Shown here in pieces: positions 34,615 to 43,678 of a stretch of DNA of 64,000 bases (position 1 is its first letter; each line of letters begins with the position of its first letter). This DNA comes from an uncultured Bacteroidota bacterium. Lineage in GTDB: Bacteria; Bacteroidota; Bacteroidia; Bacteroidales; VadinHA17. The stretch spans positions 1-64,000 of the forward strand of contig CAIJYD010000093.1 in NCBI GenBank assembly GCA_903824785.1, read 5' to 3'. A model generated the notes under the pieces. That model was not told the DNA's origin. It ran no database searches and saw only the letters and a program-made list of their open reading frames with translations. The position numbers were made by a program, and so were the translations under genes.

Positions 34615-35145
34615 ATGGAAATCATTTTTGAGGGGGTAACTCTCAGACCATGGTCCATTCATGATGCTGAGGAGCTTGCTGCCATTGCTGATAATATCAA
34701 AATAGCCGGCAATCTGCGTGATGGTTTCCCCTTTCCCTATTTTTTAAAGGATGCTGAGAATTGGTTGAATCTGATATTGACTGAAAATAATCCTCCAAGG
34801 TTTTTTGCAATAACAATTGACAAACGTCTGGCTGGAAGCATCGGCCTTATTTCAAAACCGGATATCTACCGTAAAAATTTTGAGATGGGTTATTTTCTCT
34901 CGGAAAAATACTGGGGGAGAGGAATTATCACAAGCGCTGTAAAAGCTATTACATCCTATGCGTTCCGCGAATTTGACATTATAAGGGTTTATGCTGAACC
35001 CTTTTCCGATAATACTGCTTCACGAAAAGTTCTTGAAAAAGCCGGTTTCAGACTGGAAGCTATTCTGAAAAGGAATGTCATCAAGAATGGTATAATCAAG
35101 GACAGCTGTATATATGCTGTTTTAAAAGACGAGTATAAATATTAA
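34615..35145 (+). CDS. GNAT acetyltransferase, RimJ/RimL type
   Basis: 176 residues with the GNAT fold: an acceptor-side LRPWSIHDAEEL start, the central strand GSIGLI, the acetyl-CoA loop YFLSEKYWGRGIIT and the C-terminal NTASRKVLEKAGFRLE. Family members acetylate ribosomal-protein N-termini or small molecules. Cotranscription with THX makes a ribosomal target conceivable but unproven. Confidence 0.85.
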   Translation: MEIIFEGVTLRPWSIHDAEELAAIADNIKIAGNLRDGFPFPYFLKDAENWLNLILTENNPPRFFAITIDKRLAGSIGLISKPDIYRKNFEMGYFLSEKYWGRGIITSAVKAITSYAFREFDIIRVYAEPFSDNTASRKVLEKAGFRLEAILKRNVIKNGIIKDSCIYAVLKDEYKY

Positions 35146-35253
35146 AGACGAAAGGCGGCAGGGGAGTCAAAAGCCGATAACTCCTTCAACTCCTTCAACC
35201 CATAACAGTTGTCAATCCTGCTCACGCCTGTCGCGTCATATCAGCCATCACCA

Positions 35254-36846
35254 TTACCTTCTTACAATAAGCCACTTATAATCTTCCGGGTCGATGATTG
35301 CATTGATGATAACAGGCTCATTTACTGATAGAGCTTCAATTATTGCCCTTCTCATAGTGTAGTCCGAGTCGGCTTTCAGAACCTTAACCCCCAGAAAGGT
35401 ATCTGAACCGAAAAGGTCTCCCTGATAGAGGGTTGTTCCGTAGGCGGGAAGGTTTTTCCAGGATTGTTTTACTTTGATCAGGTTTAGTTCTCCGTCAGAG
35501 AAAACAACAACAATTACCGGCAGGTTATTTCTTTTTGCGGTTACCAGCTCTCCTGCCATCATCAGGAAACCTCCATCGCCTGTAATGCAAACTACTGTTG
35601 CCTCCCTGTCATTTAGTTGCGCAGCCAGGGCGGCGGGAATACCAAAACCCATTCCCGACCAGCCGTTTGTCATAATTATTTTACCTCTCTCGTGTGTTTG
35701 CCAGAATTGTCCGATAAGGTGAAGATGTGAACCGACATCGGCAGTAAGTATTGTGTTTTCGGGCAGTTCGTCCTGTAGAATTTTAAGGGCCGCCGCTGGA
35801 CCGAAATGATTCGTAAAGCCATTAAAGACCGACCACATTTCATTGCGGATACCTTTAATGGCTCTCTCATCGAAAATCATTAAACCGGCATCCAGATTAT
35901 CAAGTATACTAAACCATTCCTCAGCCGGCCCTTTGTATTGCAGAACTTTCAGGGATGCCGGCATGTCGGTTTCTATTGAATCAAAATGGACGAGTGGAAC
36001 ATCGGGTATCCACGACTCGTAATTGTATTCCACGGGGTCGTAACCAATACCAATTACAAGATCAGTTTTTTCATATATATCTTCAAGGTAGTCGCTTAAT
36101 GAATGAAACAGCACTCCTGCATAACATGGATGATCTTCAGGTATCAGACCTTTTGCCATTGGTGTCAATACTACCGGCATTTTGTAGCTGTCAAGAAATG
36201 CCAGCAACTCTTTCTTAAGTCCAAGACGTGCTGCAGTAAGCCCTACCGCCAGAAGAGGCCGCCGCGATTTCCCGAGTTGCACAAGTATCTCATGAATGGG
36301 ATTCGGGTAACTGATATTTTTCACGGATTGCGGAATATTGGCCGGGGCATCTGTCTCAATGTTTGCGATATCTGCAGGAAGTCCGATATGGACAGGTCCC
36401 GGATAATTTTCACGGCAAGCCATGTAAGCCGATTCCATCACCTCTGCTACGTTATCTGCACTTATCCGGTATGTTGCTTTTGTCAGTGGTTCAAAGAGTT
36501 TCTGGTGGCTGATATTCATCTGGGTTGTGCGGTTTAGCATTTCATTACCCATTTCGCTTGTGAAAACAATAACAGATGACCTGTCGAGTAATGCTCCTCC
36601 GATTCCTGTCGAGATATTGGTTGCTCCCGGACCGAAAGTTGCATGACAAATGCCCGGAACACCAGTTAATCTGAATGTTACATCGGCCATTATGGCGGCT
36701 GAAGCTTCGTTTGAAGTAAGGACAAACTCTATCCCGGCATTTCTGAATGCTTCAAGATAGGGGATGGATGGTCCTCCCGGAATACCGAAAACATATCTGA
36801 CTCCGAAATTAAATAACTGATTTGCAATAGATTCTGCTATATTCAT
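35254..36846 (-). CDS. Thiamine-diphosphate-dependent enzyme of the acetolactate-synthase superfamily
   Basis: 530 residues from the ATG at 36846 (MNIAESIANQL); seven in-frame codons further upstream are less convincing. Three-domain organisation: N-terminal Pyr domain with the catalytic Glu in TSNEASAA, a central domain, and a C-terminal PP domain with the thiamine-diphosphate/Mg motif GDGGFLMMAGELVTA. Acetolactate synthase, benzoylformate decarboxylase and related carboligases share this plan. No regulatory small subunit or ilv genes are adjacent, so it is probably a catabolic acetolactate synthase-like or decarboxylase enzyme. A perfect -7 box (36869-36876) precedes it. Confidence 0.82.
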   Translation of the reverse strand: MNIAESIANQLFNFGVRYVFGIPGGPSIPYLEAFRNAGIEFVLTSNEASAAIMADVTFRLTGVPGICHATFGPGATNISTGIGGALLDRSSVIVFTSEMGNEMLNRTTQMNISHQKLFEPLTKATYRISADNVAEVMESAYMACRENYPGPVHIGLPADIANIETDAPANIPQSVKNISYPNPIHEILVQLGKSRRPLLAVGLTAARLGLKKELLAFLDSYKMPVVLTPMAKGLIPEDHPCYAGVLFHSLSDYLEDIYEKTDLVIGIGYDPVEYNYESWIPDVPLVHFDSIETDMPASLKVLQYKGPAEEWFSILDNLDAGLMIFDERAIKGIRNEMWSVFNGFTNHFGPAAALKILQDELPENTILTADVGSHLHLIGQFWQTHERGKIIMTNGWSGMGFGIPAALAAQLNDREATVVCITGDGGFLMMAGELVTAKRNNLPVIVVVFSDGELNLIKVKQSWKNLPAYGTTLYQGDLFGSDTFLGVKVLKADSDYTMRRAIIEALSVNEPVIINAIIDPEDYKWLIVRR

Positions 36847-36868
36847 AAATAACCTGTTGAATAACAAA

Positions 36869-36876
36869 CAAAAATA
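36869..36876 (-). promoter_or_regulatory. Candidate -7 box of the thiamine-diphosphate enzyme gene
   Basis: TATTTTTG on the minus strand (exact TAnnTTTG), giving a ~16-nt leader. No clear -33 TTG. Confidence 0.35.
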
Positions 36877-37054
36877 TTAAATATTCTGATCACTTCGTAT
36901 CTATTAATTATCATTGGTGTCCGGTAAAAAATTCCAGAATCATTTGAATATGGCTATCTTTATGACATTCACATATATTGCGCCCCTATAGGGCTTATTT
37001 TTGAAATTTTCCATACTTTCTACAAATATTTAGGCAGCGCTGTCGCTAAAATAT

Positions 37055-37121
37055 GCTGCAGAGCAGCAAAATATTTAGTGTGCCGGGTAATTGCACATAT
37101 GTGTTAAAGCTGCAGAGCAGC
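37055..37121. repeat. Two copies of hairpin GCTGCAGAGCAGC
   Basis: Each 13-nt copy is a 5-bp stem with an AGA loop. The copies are 54 bp apart, each followed by an AT-rich AATATT segment. Upstream sequence ATTTAGGCAGCGCTGTCGCT resembles them. Likely a degenerate palindromic intergenic repeat. Confidence 0.6.
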
Positions 37122-37230
37122 GTAATATTAAAAGAAAAGTTGTTTTGATGTTTTACCGGAAAACAATGATTAATTATATAGCACTTAAAGTGAGGTAAAG
37201 TTTAGAGTGAGCCATAGTTTGGAGTGAACG

Positions 37231-37271
37231 CTCTACGCCCTATGCTCTATGCTCTGAGCCCTGCGCTCTCG
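37231..37271. repeat. 7-bp tandem array
   Basis: CTCTACG, CCCTATG, CTCTATG, CTCTGAG, CCCTGCG, CTCTCG in strict 7-bp register (pattern CYCTRYG), starting 5 nt after an AGTTTGGAGT 10-mer. Confidence 0.75.
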
Positions 37272-37338
37272 TTAATATTCCGTCAGAAAAAGGTTATTAA
37301 ACTCAGGAACTGCTATAGCGTGATATTTTTTCTGATAT

Positions 37339-38274
37339 TTGTCCTTTAATTTTTTTTCATTGAGCAGCAAGGGAAATACGATCTTCTGGGCCATCATAGC
37401 CTGCCTTTTATGGTCAACAGCTTATGCAGGTATAAAGCTTGGTTTGCAATATGATACCCCATTCCATTTTTCAGGAGTGAGGTTTATGATTTCAGGCTTG
37501 CTGATCTTACCTTTTACAGTAAGACCGGGTCTCTATATTAAAATGATCAGGGAACACTGGAAGCTTGTTTCTATGGTAACTGTGCTTCAGACTCTTATAA
37601 ACTATTCATTGTTTTATCATGGACTGGCCCTTGTCCCCGGAGCTCTGGGAGCAGTTATCGTTGGCTCACAGCCTCTTGTAACAGCGGTTGTCGCCTCTGT
37701 AATGCACAGCGATGATAAACTGACAAGAAAAAAAATAACCACTATTGTCTTTGGAATCTCTGGTGTGATCCTTATCAGTGCCGGAAGGCAGGCATTCAAA
37801 TTCGGAACGGCAATCGAACTATTGGGCGTACTTATGATACTTGGAGCCAATATAGCCCTTTCCCTGAGTAATGTTATTGTTTCTGTAAAAAGTAAAGGAA
37901 TTCATCCCTTTGTGCTGAGCTCATCATCCTTGTTTATCGGAGGTGTTATACTCTACCTTGTGTCAATACCTGCTGAAGTTCGTCCTCTGGGTCCGATGCC
38001 AACGGAATACTGGTTGATTCTCGGGTGGTTAAGCATTATGGCTGCCACTGCTTTTTCAATATGGTTTAAACTGCTTCAACGACCCGGAGTTAAAGTATCT
38101 GAACTTAATCTGTGGAAGTTTATAATACCTGTTGTGGGTGCCATCCTGAGCTGGCTTCTGGTTCCTGATGAAAATCCGGAATGGCTCACAATTTCAGGTA
38201 TGGTTATCATAACAGCTTCATTGATAATGTTTTATAGAAGCACGCGAGAGGTTTCCAAACCCTTGAAAATTTAG
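37339..38274 (+). CDS. EamA/DMT-superfamily transporter
   Basis: 311 residues with ten hydrophobic segments in two EamA repeats (first repeat begins TIFWAIIACLLWSTAYAGIKLGL; second near LLGVLMILGANIALSLSN). It is a drug/metabolite-type inner-membrane permease; cargo unknown. The start is unusual: a stop codon lies at 37333 and the first ATG would remove the first two helices, so the TTG at 37339 (or the TTG at 37357) must be used. The LTA-synthase-like gene begins 8 nt after its stop. Confidence 0.8.
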   Translation: MSFNFFSLSSKGNTIFWAIIACLLWSTAYAGIKLGLQYDTPFHFSGVRFMISGLLILPFTVRPGLYIKMIREHWKLVSMVTVLQTLINYSLFYHGLALVPGALGAVIVGSQPLVTAVVASVMHSDDKLTRKKITTIVFGISGVILISAGRQAFKFGTAIELLGVLMILGANIALSLSNVIVSVKSKGIHPFVLSSSSLFIGGVILYLVSIPAEVRPLGPMPTEYWLILGWLSIMAATAFSIWFKLLQRPGVKVSELNLWKFIIPVVGAILSWLLVPDENPEWLTISGMVIITASLIMFYRSTREVSKPLKI

Positions 38275-38282
38275 TCTTAATT

Positions 38283-40118
38283 ATGAAGAAAAGAGTCATC
38301 GCCCTTGGTTCATATGCCCTGTTCTGGCTTGTATATTTCATTGCTGCCAGGTTATTTTTTATTTCAGCAGAGTACCATATTTCTTTCAGTTACACTATTG
38401 GTGAGCTTCTGGCCACATTCATTCATGGTTCCAGACTTGATATTTCAACCACCGGATATATTTTGCTTTTACCTGTTTTGACAGCCGTTCCGGGCCTGTT
38501 TTTCAATGGCAGCTGGCACCGTTTTTTTATACGCTGGTATTCATATTTACTTATTGTTTTCACTTCAATATTAATTATTGCAGATGCTAAACTCTATTCT
38601 TACTGGGGATTTCGTATGGACTACACCCCGTTTTTTTATCTTAAAACACCCGGAGAAGCTATGGCATCAGTCAGTACCATGGAGGCTGTTCTCTCTATTG
38701 TTATGATTATTATATTTTCCGGAGCTTCTATATATATTTATAATAAGCTGATTGATAAGCTATTTAGCTCACCCGGGAGTATTCGTTACAAGCTGGCAGC
38801 TGTTCTGTTTTTCCTGATTTTGTGTGGCTCCCTAATCATCCCGATAAGAGGTGGTTTTGGAGTAGCCCCTATAAATGCAGGGACAGTCTATTTCAGTCCG
38901 AAAATGTTCCTGAATCATACGGCGGTAAATGCGGTCTGGAATGTAGGAACCTCTGCATTTACGCAAAAGCCTGTAAAGAATCCATATGAATTTGGTGATG
39001 TTACCGCTGCAAAGGCTCTTGTTGATTCGTTGACTATGCAAAAAGGGTTACCTGAAAAAGTGCTGAACACAGAAAAGCCAAATATTCTTATTCTTGTGCT
39101 TGAGAGTTTCAGCGGTTATCTTATCGGGCCATTGGGAGGCGACTCGCTGGTAACTCCAAATTTTAACCAATATGCAAAAGAGGGAATACTGTTCTCTGAC
39201 TTTTATGCTTCAGGTACACGTACGGATAAAGCTATGCCCGCAATATTGAATGGTTATCCGGCTCAGCCTGCTCAATCAATAATTAAAGAACCTAAAAAAA
39301 GTCAGTCGCTGCCGAGCCTTATCAGAATACTGATTGAAAACAAATATAACAGCTCGTTCTGGTATGGGGGAGAGATCAATTTTGCCAATTTTAATTCCTT
39401 TGTTATCGGATCAGGTTTTACCGAGATAATAACCAAAAATAATTTTGACCCTGAAAATTATAATTCCAAATGGGGGGTTCACGATCATATTCTTTTTAAG
39501 GCTCTTAAAGATTCAATGAAGATGGTAAAAGAGCCCTTTCTGAAAGTTGTTCTTACATTATCGAGTCATGAGCCGTTTGATGTTCCCATGGAACCAGTTT
39601 TTCCCGGAAATGATAACCTGACTAAATACAAAAACTCTTTATATTATGCTGATAAATCACTTGGGGCATTTATCGATTGGGCAAAAGAGACAGACTGGTG
39701 GAAAAACACTTTGGTTATAATGGTGGCTGATCACTGCTGCCGCATTACGGCAGATATGCCGGTCTATTCAAAGGAGGTATTTAAAATACCAATGGTTTGG
39801 ATGGGAGGTGCATTATCAAAAAAAGGCATCAGGATTGAGAAGCTTGGCAGCCAGCAAGATATCCCTGTTACATTATTGAATCAACTTGGGGTTGAAGGGA
39901 AGTTCCCGTTTGGAAAAGATCTTTTATCCGGTAAGTCAGACTCATTTGCATTTTACACCTTTAATGAAGGGTTTGGTTTTATTACTGACAGCTCTGCATA
40001 TATCTACGATCATAAACTTAAAGAGTCAGTCATTGAGGAGGGTAAAAACCCGGGATATGCTGAAATAGCCGGCAAATCCTATCTTCAGGTTTTATTCAGC
40101 GACTACCTGAAAAGATAA
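38283..40118 (+). CDS. LTA-synthase-family membrane sulfatase-like phosphotransferase
   Basis: 611 residues. Five hydrophobic segments in the first ~190 residues anchor a periplasmic alkaline-phosphatase/sulfatase-fold domain. The domain starts at KPNILILVLESFSGY (metal Glu), with the nucleophile Thr in SGTRTDKAMP and later metal ligands in KWGVHDH and VADHCC. The family transfers phosphoglycerol or phosphoethanolamine groups onto lipids or glycans. In Bacteroidota its acceptor is not teichoic acid, so an envelope glycan or lipid modification is inferred. It is cotranscribed with the EamA gene. Confidence 0.85.
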   Translation: MKKRVIALGSYALFWLVYFIAARLFFISAEYHISFSYTIGELLATFIHGSRLDISTTGYILLLPVLTAVPGLFFNGSWHRFFIRWYSYLLIVFTSILIIADAKLYSYWGFRMDYTPFFYLKTPGEAMASVSTMEAVLSIVMIIIFSGASIYIYNKLIDKLFSSPGSIRYKLAAVLFFLILCGSLIIPIRGGFGVAPINAGTVYFSPKMFLNHTAVNAVWNVGTSAFTQKPVKNPYEFGDVTAAKALVDSLTMQKGLPEKVLNTEKPNILILVLESFSGYLIGPLGGDSLVTPNFNQYAKEGILFSDFYASGTRTDKAMPAILNGYPAQPAQSIIKEPKKSQSLPSLIRILIENKYNSSFWYGGEINFANFNSFVIGSGFTEIITKNNFDPENYNSKWGVHDHILFKALKDSMKMVKEPFLKVVLTLSSHEPFDVPMEPVFPGNDNLTKYKNSLYYADKSLGAFIDWAKETDWWKNTLVIMVADHCCRITADMPVYSKEVFKIPMVWMGGALSKKGIRIEKLGSQQDIPVTLLNQLGVEGKFPFGKDLLSGKSDSFAFYTFNEGFGFITDSSAYIYDHKLKESVIEEGKNPGYAEIAGKSYLQVLFSDYLKR

Positions 40119-40145
40119 TAATGTCCTGATAAATTATTCTAAAAA

Positions 40146-40172
40146 AAAAGAGCCTTAAATCCAGGCTCTTTT
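40146..40172. terminator. Bidirectional terminator
   Basis: AAAAGAGCCT and AGGCTCTTTT form a 10-bp stem with a 7-nt loop between convergent genes. T-runs are present on both sides, longest (nine T) on the minus strand for the helicase gene. Confidence 0.85.
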
Positions 40173-40218
40173 CTTATAATATGATCTCCTTATTTCTTAC
40201 AAAGGCATATGGTAGAAT

Positions 40219-42006
40219 CTACCTGTTGTATTTCTTCTTATCCTTCTTTCCGAATTTACTCTCCCTCTTGAAATCACGTCCTTTACTTTCCGTTCTGCCT
40301 GTACTTCTCTTTTCAGGTCGTCGGTCAGCCCATTTTGCCGGTCTGCTTTGCGGAAATTCATTTCTGGGTCTGTCGGTTTTTTCCTGTGCAACCTCAACTG
40401 CAACTCTTCTGTTATCGAAAGTAGCATTATTCAAAGCTGCAATGAGATCGTCAGCATAACCCGGGTCAACTTCAAAAAAGGAAAAGGTCTTTAACAGATC
40501 AATTTTACCGATAGGAACTTTCCTCCCTTTTGTGTTAGAGTTCACAAGCTCAATAAGTTGTTCCGGAAAAAATCCATCAGTTTTTCCAAGATTGATAAAA
40601 AGTCTGGTGTAATTGCCAGGGTATTCTTCGCGTGATTCTCTTTTTCCTGATCGTCCGAAGCTTGCCTCTTTTTCTGAAACCGGGGAGATCAGATCTTCTC
40701 CATGGCGATAATCGTCAAGGAACCGGTCAAATTCCAGAGTAACGACTCTTCTGAGAAGTTCTTCCCTGTCGAGGCCTGCAAGCTTTTCTTTTATTTCAGG
40801 CAGAAATTTTTCGATCTCCTGATGTTCAGCTACAACATTTTCCAGTTTATTGACCCAGTTAAATAACTGTTTTCCGCAGATCTCAGTTCCTGTTGGAATC
40901 GGAATAGCTTTAAACTGTTTCTTTACAAGTCTTTCGATCTGTTGAAGGCTGTGCCTCTCTCTGAGATGTACCAGCGAAATTGATATTCCCGTTTTTCCGG
41001 CTCTTCCTGTACGGCCGCTTCTATGTGTGTAAACCTCCGTATCGTCGGGCAGACTGAAATTAATTACATGGGTCAGATCGTCCACATCAAGTCCTCGTGC
41101 TGCAACATCTGTAGCCACAAGCAGCTGAAGGTTTCTCATTCTGAATTTCTGCATAACAGCGTCGCGCTGAACCTGTGAAAGATCACCATGAAGTGCATCG
41201 GCATTATAGCCATCGTTTATAAGTTTTGACGCTATTTCCTGTGTCTCCTTGCGGGTGCGGCAGAATACTATTCCGTATATATCCGGCTCAAAATCGGCAA
41301 TACGTTTTAGGACCTTGTATTTGTCTTTGGCATGAACAAGGTAATATGCATGACTTACATTATCAGCAGATGAGTTTTTTGTTCCGATTGTTATTTCAAC
41401 CGGATCAGTCATATACTTTCTTGCAATTGATGCAATTTCTTTCGACATAGTTGCTGAAAACAGAAGTGTTCTTCTACCTTCAGGAACCTCTTCAAGTATT
41501 TCATTTATGCTGTCAAGAAAGCCCATGTTGAGCATTTCGTCCGCTTCATCGAGCACAACTGTTGTAACGGCTGAGAGTCTTGCGGCTCCTCTGCCGATAA
41601 GGTCGATCAGTCTTCCGGGGGTGGCAACGATAATGTGAACCCCTTTTTTCAAACCGCGAATCTGGTTATCAATACTTGCACCACCATAAACAGCAAGTAT
41701 TTTAAGCTTGCCGGTAAATTTGGCATAATCAGTCAGGTCACCGGTTATCTGCATGCAGAGTTCACGGGTTGGACATAGGATTAGTGCCTGAGTACTGTTT
41801 AATTCTGTGTCTGTTGCCTGCACAAGAGGCAATCCAAAGGCTGCTGTTTTGCCGGTTCCGGTCTGAGCCAGGGCGATAATATCACCGGCGTCGCCAAGCA
41901 TTAGGGGAATAACTTTTTCCTGTACTGGCATGGGTTGTTCAAATCCGAGTTCCTGAATAGCCTTCAGGATACCGGGAGTGAATCCCATTTCTTCAAAATT
42001 TATCAT
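40219..42006 (-). CDS. DEAD-box RNA helicase with C-terminal DbpA-type RNA-binding domain
   Basis: 595 residues with all helicase motifs: Q-motif FEQPMPVQ, motif I AQTGTGKTAA, motif II DEAD, motif III SAT, motif VI HRSGRTGRAGKTG. The C-terminus has a DbpA RRM-like domain (TRLFINLGKTDGFFPEQLIEL, IDLLKTFSFFEVD) and a basic tail rich in Arg/Lys. It resembles DeaD/CsdA and should act in ribosome assembly or cold adaptation. A perfect -7 box ~125 nt upstream implies a ~118-nt leader, common for helicases that are regulated at the RNA level. Confidence 0.92.
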   Translation of the reverse strand: MINFEEMGFTPGILKAIQELGFEQPMPVQEKVIPLMLGDAGDIIALAQTGTGKTAAFGLPLVQATDTELNSTQALILCPTRELCMQITGDLTDYAKFTGKLKILAVYGGASIDNQIRGLKKGVHIIVATPGRLIDLIGRGAARLSAVTTVVLDEADEMLNMGFLDSINEILEEVPEGRRTLLFSATMSKEIASIARKYMTDPVEITIGTKNSSADNVSHAYYLVHAKDKYKVLKRIADFEPDIYGIVFCRTRKETQEIASKLINDGYNADALHGDLSQVQRDAVMQKFRMRNLQLLVATDVAARGLDVDDLTHVINFSLPDDTEVYTHRSGRTGRAGKTGISISLVHLRERHSLQQIERLVKKQFKAIPIPTGTEICGKQLFNWVNKLENVVAEHQEIEKFLPEIKEKLAGLDREELLRRVVTLEFDRFLDDYRHGEDLISPVSEKEASFGRSGKRESREEYPGNYTRLFINLGKTDGFFPEQLIELVNSNTKGRKVPIGKIDLLKTFSFFEVDPGYADDLIAALNNATFDNRRVAVEVAQEKTDRPRNEFPQSRPAKWADRRPEKRSTGRTESKGRDFKRESKFGKKDKKKYNR

Positions 42007-42130
42007 TATTATTTTTTATGATGTGGTTTCGGGAGCGATGGATTTGTTATCCCGGCCGAAATGAACTCAAATGCAGACTGGGCAAAATGCCTGATGACGC
42101 TTCGCGGAAATCACCTTGTTAATTAGGGCG

Positions 42131-42138
42131 CAAAGATA
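42131..42138 (-). promoter_or_regulatory. Promoter -7 box of the helicase gene
   Basis: TATCTTTG on the minus strand, exact TAnnTTTG, followed by CGCC. The predicted start gives a ~118-nt leader to 42006. The -33 region has only GTT. Confidence 0.45.
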
Positions 42139-42194
42139 ATCAAATTTTTCTAATTGTAACATATTTAAAAGTTTGGAGAGACTGGAGTGCCTAA

Positions 42195-42230
42195 AGTTGA
42201 AAAAGTTGAAAGGGTTGAAAAGGTTGAAAA
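42195..42230. repeat. 9-bp tandem repeat AGTTGAAAA-type x4
   Basis: AGTTGAAAA, AGTTGAAAG, GGTTGAAAA, GGTTGAAAA, same family as 30791-30826. It is bounded by AGTTTGGAG on the left and CTCCACACTTCTGTTCACTT on the right; the latter matches the right edge of the array at 30832-30850. Confidence 0.8.
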
Positions 42231-42356
42231 GGTTTTTCAACTCTTGTTTGCTCCACACTTCTGTTCACTTCTGGTACCTATTGTATTGTAAAATATTATG
42301 AAAAAAATATTAAAATTATCTTCATACTTTATGCCATTAAATAACAAGTAATTACA

Positions 42357-42364
42357 TAAATTTG
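42357..42364 (+). promoter_or_regulatory. Candidate -7 box very close to the deacetylase-like start
   Basis: TAAATTTG, exact TAnnTTTG. Its last base is 7 nt before the ATG at 42371, so transcription would begin at or next to the start codon (leaderless or nearly so). Confidence 0.35.
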
Positions 42365-42370
42365 TAATTA

Positions 42371-43678
42371 ATGGATATGCGACCGGTAAAAATATATTCA
42401 ACAAGTGATGTGCCCCGGCTAAGGTATATTGCAGATATTATTCTGGGAGAAATCCTCGGATTATCATGGGAGATCATAACCGACAAACGAAAGCTGGGCA
42501 AGCATATAATTATAAACTATTCTGCAGAAAATATTCCGGGTTCATTTAAAATAAGTCCTGATAAACTTTTGTTTGAAACAGGAATTGCCTCCAGAGAGAT
42601 AACTGTTAATCAATGGAAAAGCCTTCCGGTTTTTTTTCAGACTTCATCAGATTCAGACCTCCCGTTTGATATTTTTGCAGCCTCATTTTTTCTTGTCAGC
42701 CGCTATGAGGAATATCTTGAATTTGTGCCCGATCAGCATGGAAGGTTTTGCGCCTCCTCATCACTTGCCTTCAGAAACGGGTTTCTCGGGATTCCTGTTG
42801 TTGATTTGTGGGCAAGGGAGTTGTCGAAGGTTATTCTTAAAAAGTTTCAGACCCTGGCTTTTAAACGGAATGATTATAAGGCACTTCTGACCATTGATTT
42901 GGACCAGCCATTTGCCTACCTTGGGAAAGGACTTATCAGATCTGTAGGTGGCCTTTTCCGTGATATAAAAAATAATGCCGGACATGCCGGTGAGCGTTAC
43001 AGGATTGTGGCACTGGGAGAGAAGGATCCATATGAGGTCTTTGATTATATCACCGAAAGTATTGAGAAAAACAGAACAGATGCCAGATTCTTTTTCCCTG
43101 TGGGTGATCATTCGCAATATGACAAAAATCCTTCATGGAAAAATGATGAATACAGGAAGCTCATTCTCTCTCTGAACAGTAAGTATAAAACCGGTCTTCA
43201 TCCTTCATATATTGCTGCAGGTAAAGGTTCACTTGTATCAGCTGAAAAAGAGAGGCTGAAGAGCATACTTGGAAAAGAAATCCACTTGAGCCGTTTCCAT
43301 TTTATCAGATTAAATTTTCCGCAGTCTTACCTCGATATTCTTAATGCCGGAATTGATGAGGAATATTCAATGGGGTATCCCGATGAACCGGGTTTCAGGG
43401 CAGGTATTGCCAGACCATTTTTCTTTTATGACGTTGCAGAGGATAATCCTTCGGGCATGAAAATTATTCCTTTTCAGGTGATGGATGCAACACTCTATAC
43501 GTATAAACATTTCACTCCTGAAGAATCGAAAGAGGTCATATCAAAACTTATTAACGAAACCAGGAAAGTTGGCGGAACCTTCGTAAGTATCTGGCATAAT
43601 ACATCATTGCTTGATAATCAGGAATGGAAGGAGTGGAGAGAAGTTTTTGAATTTATGCTCCAAACTCAATTGCCATGA
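42371..43678 (+). CDS. Polysaccharide-deacetylase-like protein
   Basis: 435 residues, no signal peptide. The N-terminal ~150 residues match the domain that precedes the deacetylase fold in a Bacteroidota-specific group (FDIFAASFFLVSRYEEYL). The NodB-like part begins ALLTIDLDQPF and continues with GLHPSY, where catalytic histidine and metal residues would sit. The deacetylase motifs are poorly conserved, so activity is uncertain. Family members lie in surface-polysaccharide loci. Its stop overlaps the next start by 4 nt (ATGA), so the two are coupled. Confidence 0.75.
   Translation: MDMRPVKIYSTSDVPRLRYIADIILGEILGLSWEIITDKRKLGKHIIINYSAENIPGSFKISPDKLLFETGIASREITVNQWKSLPVFFQTSSDSDLPFDIFAASFFLVSRYEEYLEFVPDQHGRFCASSSLAFRNGFLGIPVVDLWARELSKVILKKFQTLAFKRNDYKALLTIDLDQPFAYLGKGLIRSVGGLFRDIKNNAGHAGERYRIVALGEKDPYEVFDYITESIEKNRTDARFFFPVGDHSQYDKNPSWKNDEYRKLILSLNSKYKTGLHPSYIAAGKGSLVSAEKERLKSILGKEIHLSRFHFIRLNFPQSYLDILNAGIDEEYSMGYPDEPGFRAGIARPFFFYDVAEDNPSGMKIIPFQVMDATLYTYKHFTPEESKEVISKLINETRKVGGTFVSIWHNTSLLDNQEWKEWREVFEFMLQTQLP

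Larger units (their letters stand above)
36847..37338. other. Repeat-containing intergenic stretch
   Basis: Holds the -7 box for the thiamine enzyme, the palindrome CCCTATAGGG, two copies of the 13-nt hairpin GCTGCAGAGCAGC (37055-37067, 37109-37121), one AGTTTGGAGT 10-mer (37216-37225) and a 7-bp array. No gene seen. Confidence 0.65.
42007..42370. other. Divergent intergenic region with promoter boxes and a 9-bp array
   Basis: Contains the helicase leader and -7 box, an AGTTTGGAG core (42170-42178), the GTTGAAAGG-type array (42195-42230), a GTTCACTT edge near 42265 and the -7 box for the deacetylase-like gene. No gene seen. Confidence 0.65.
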
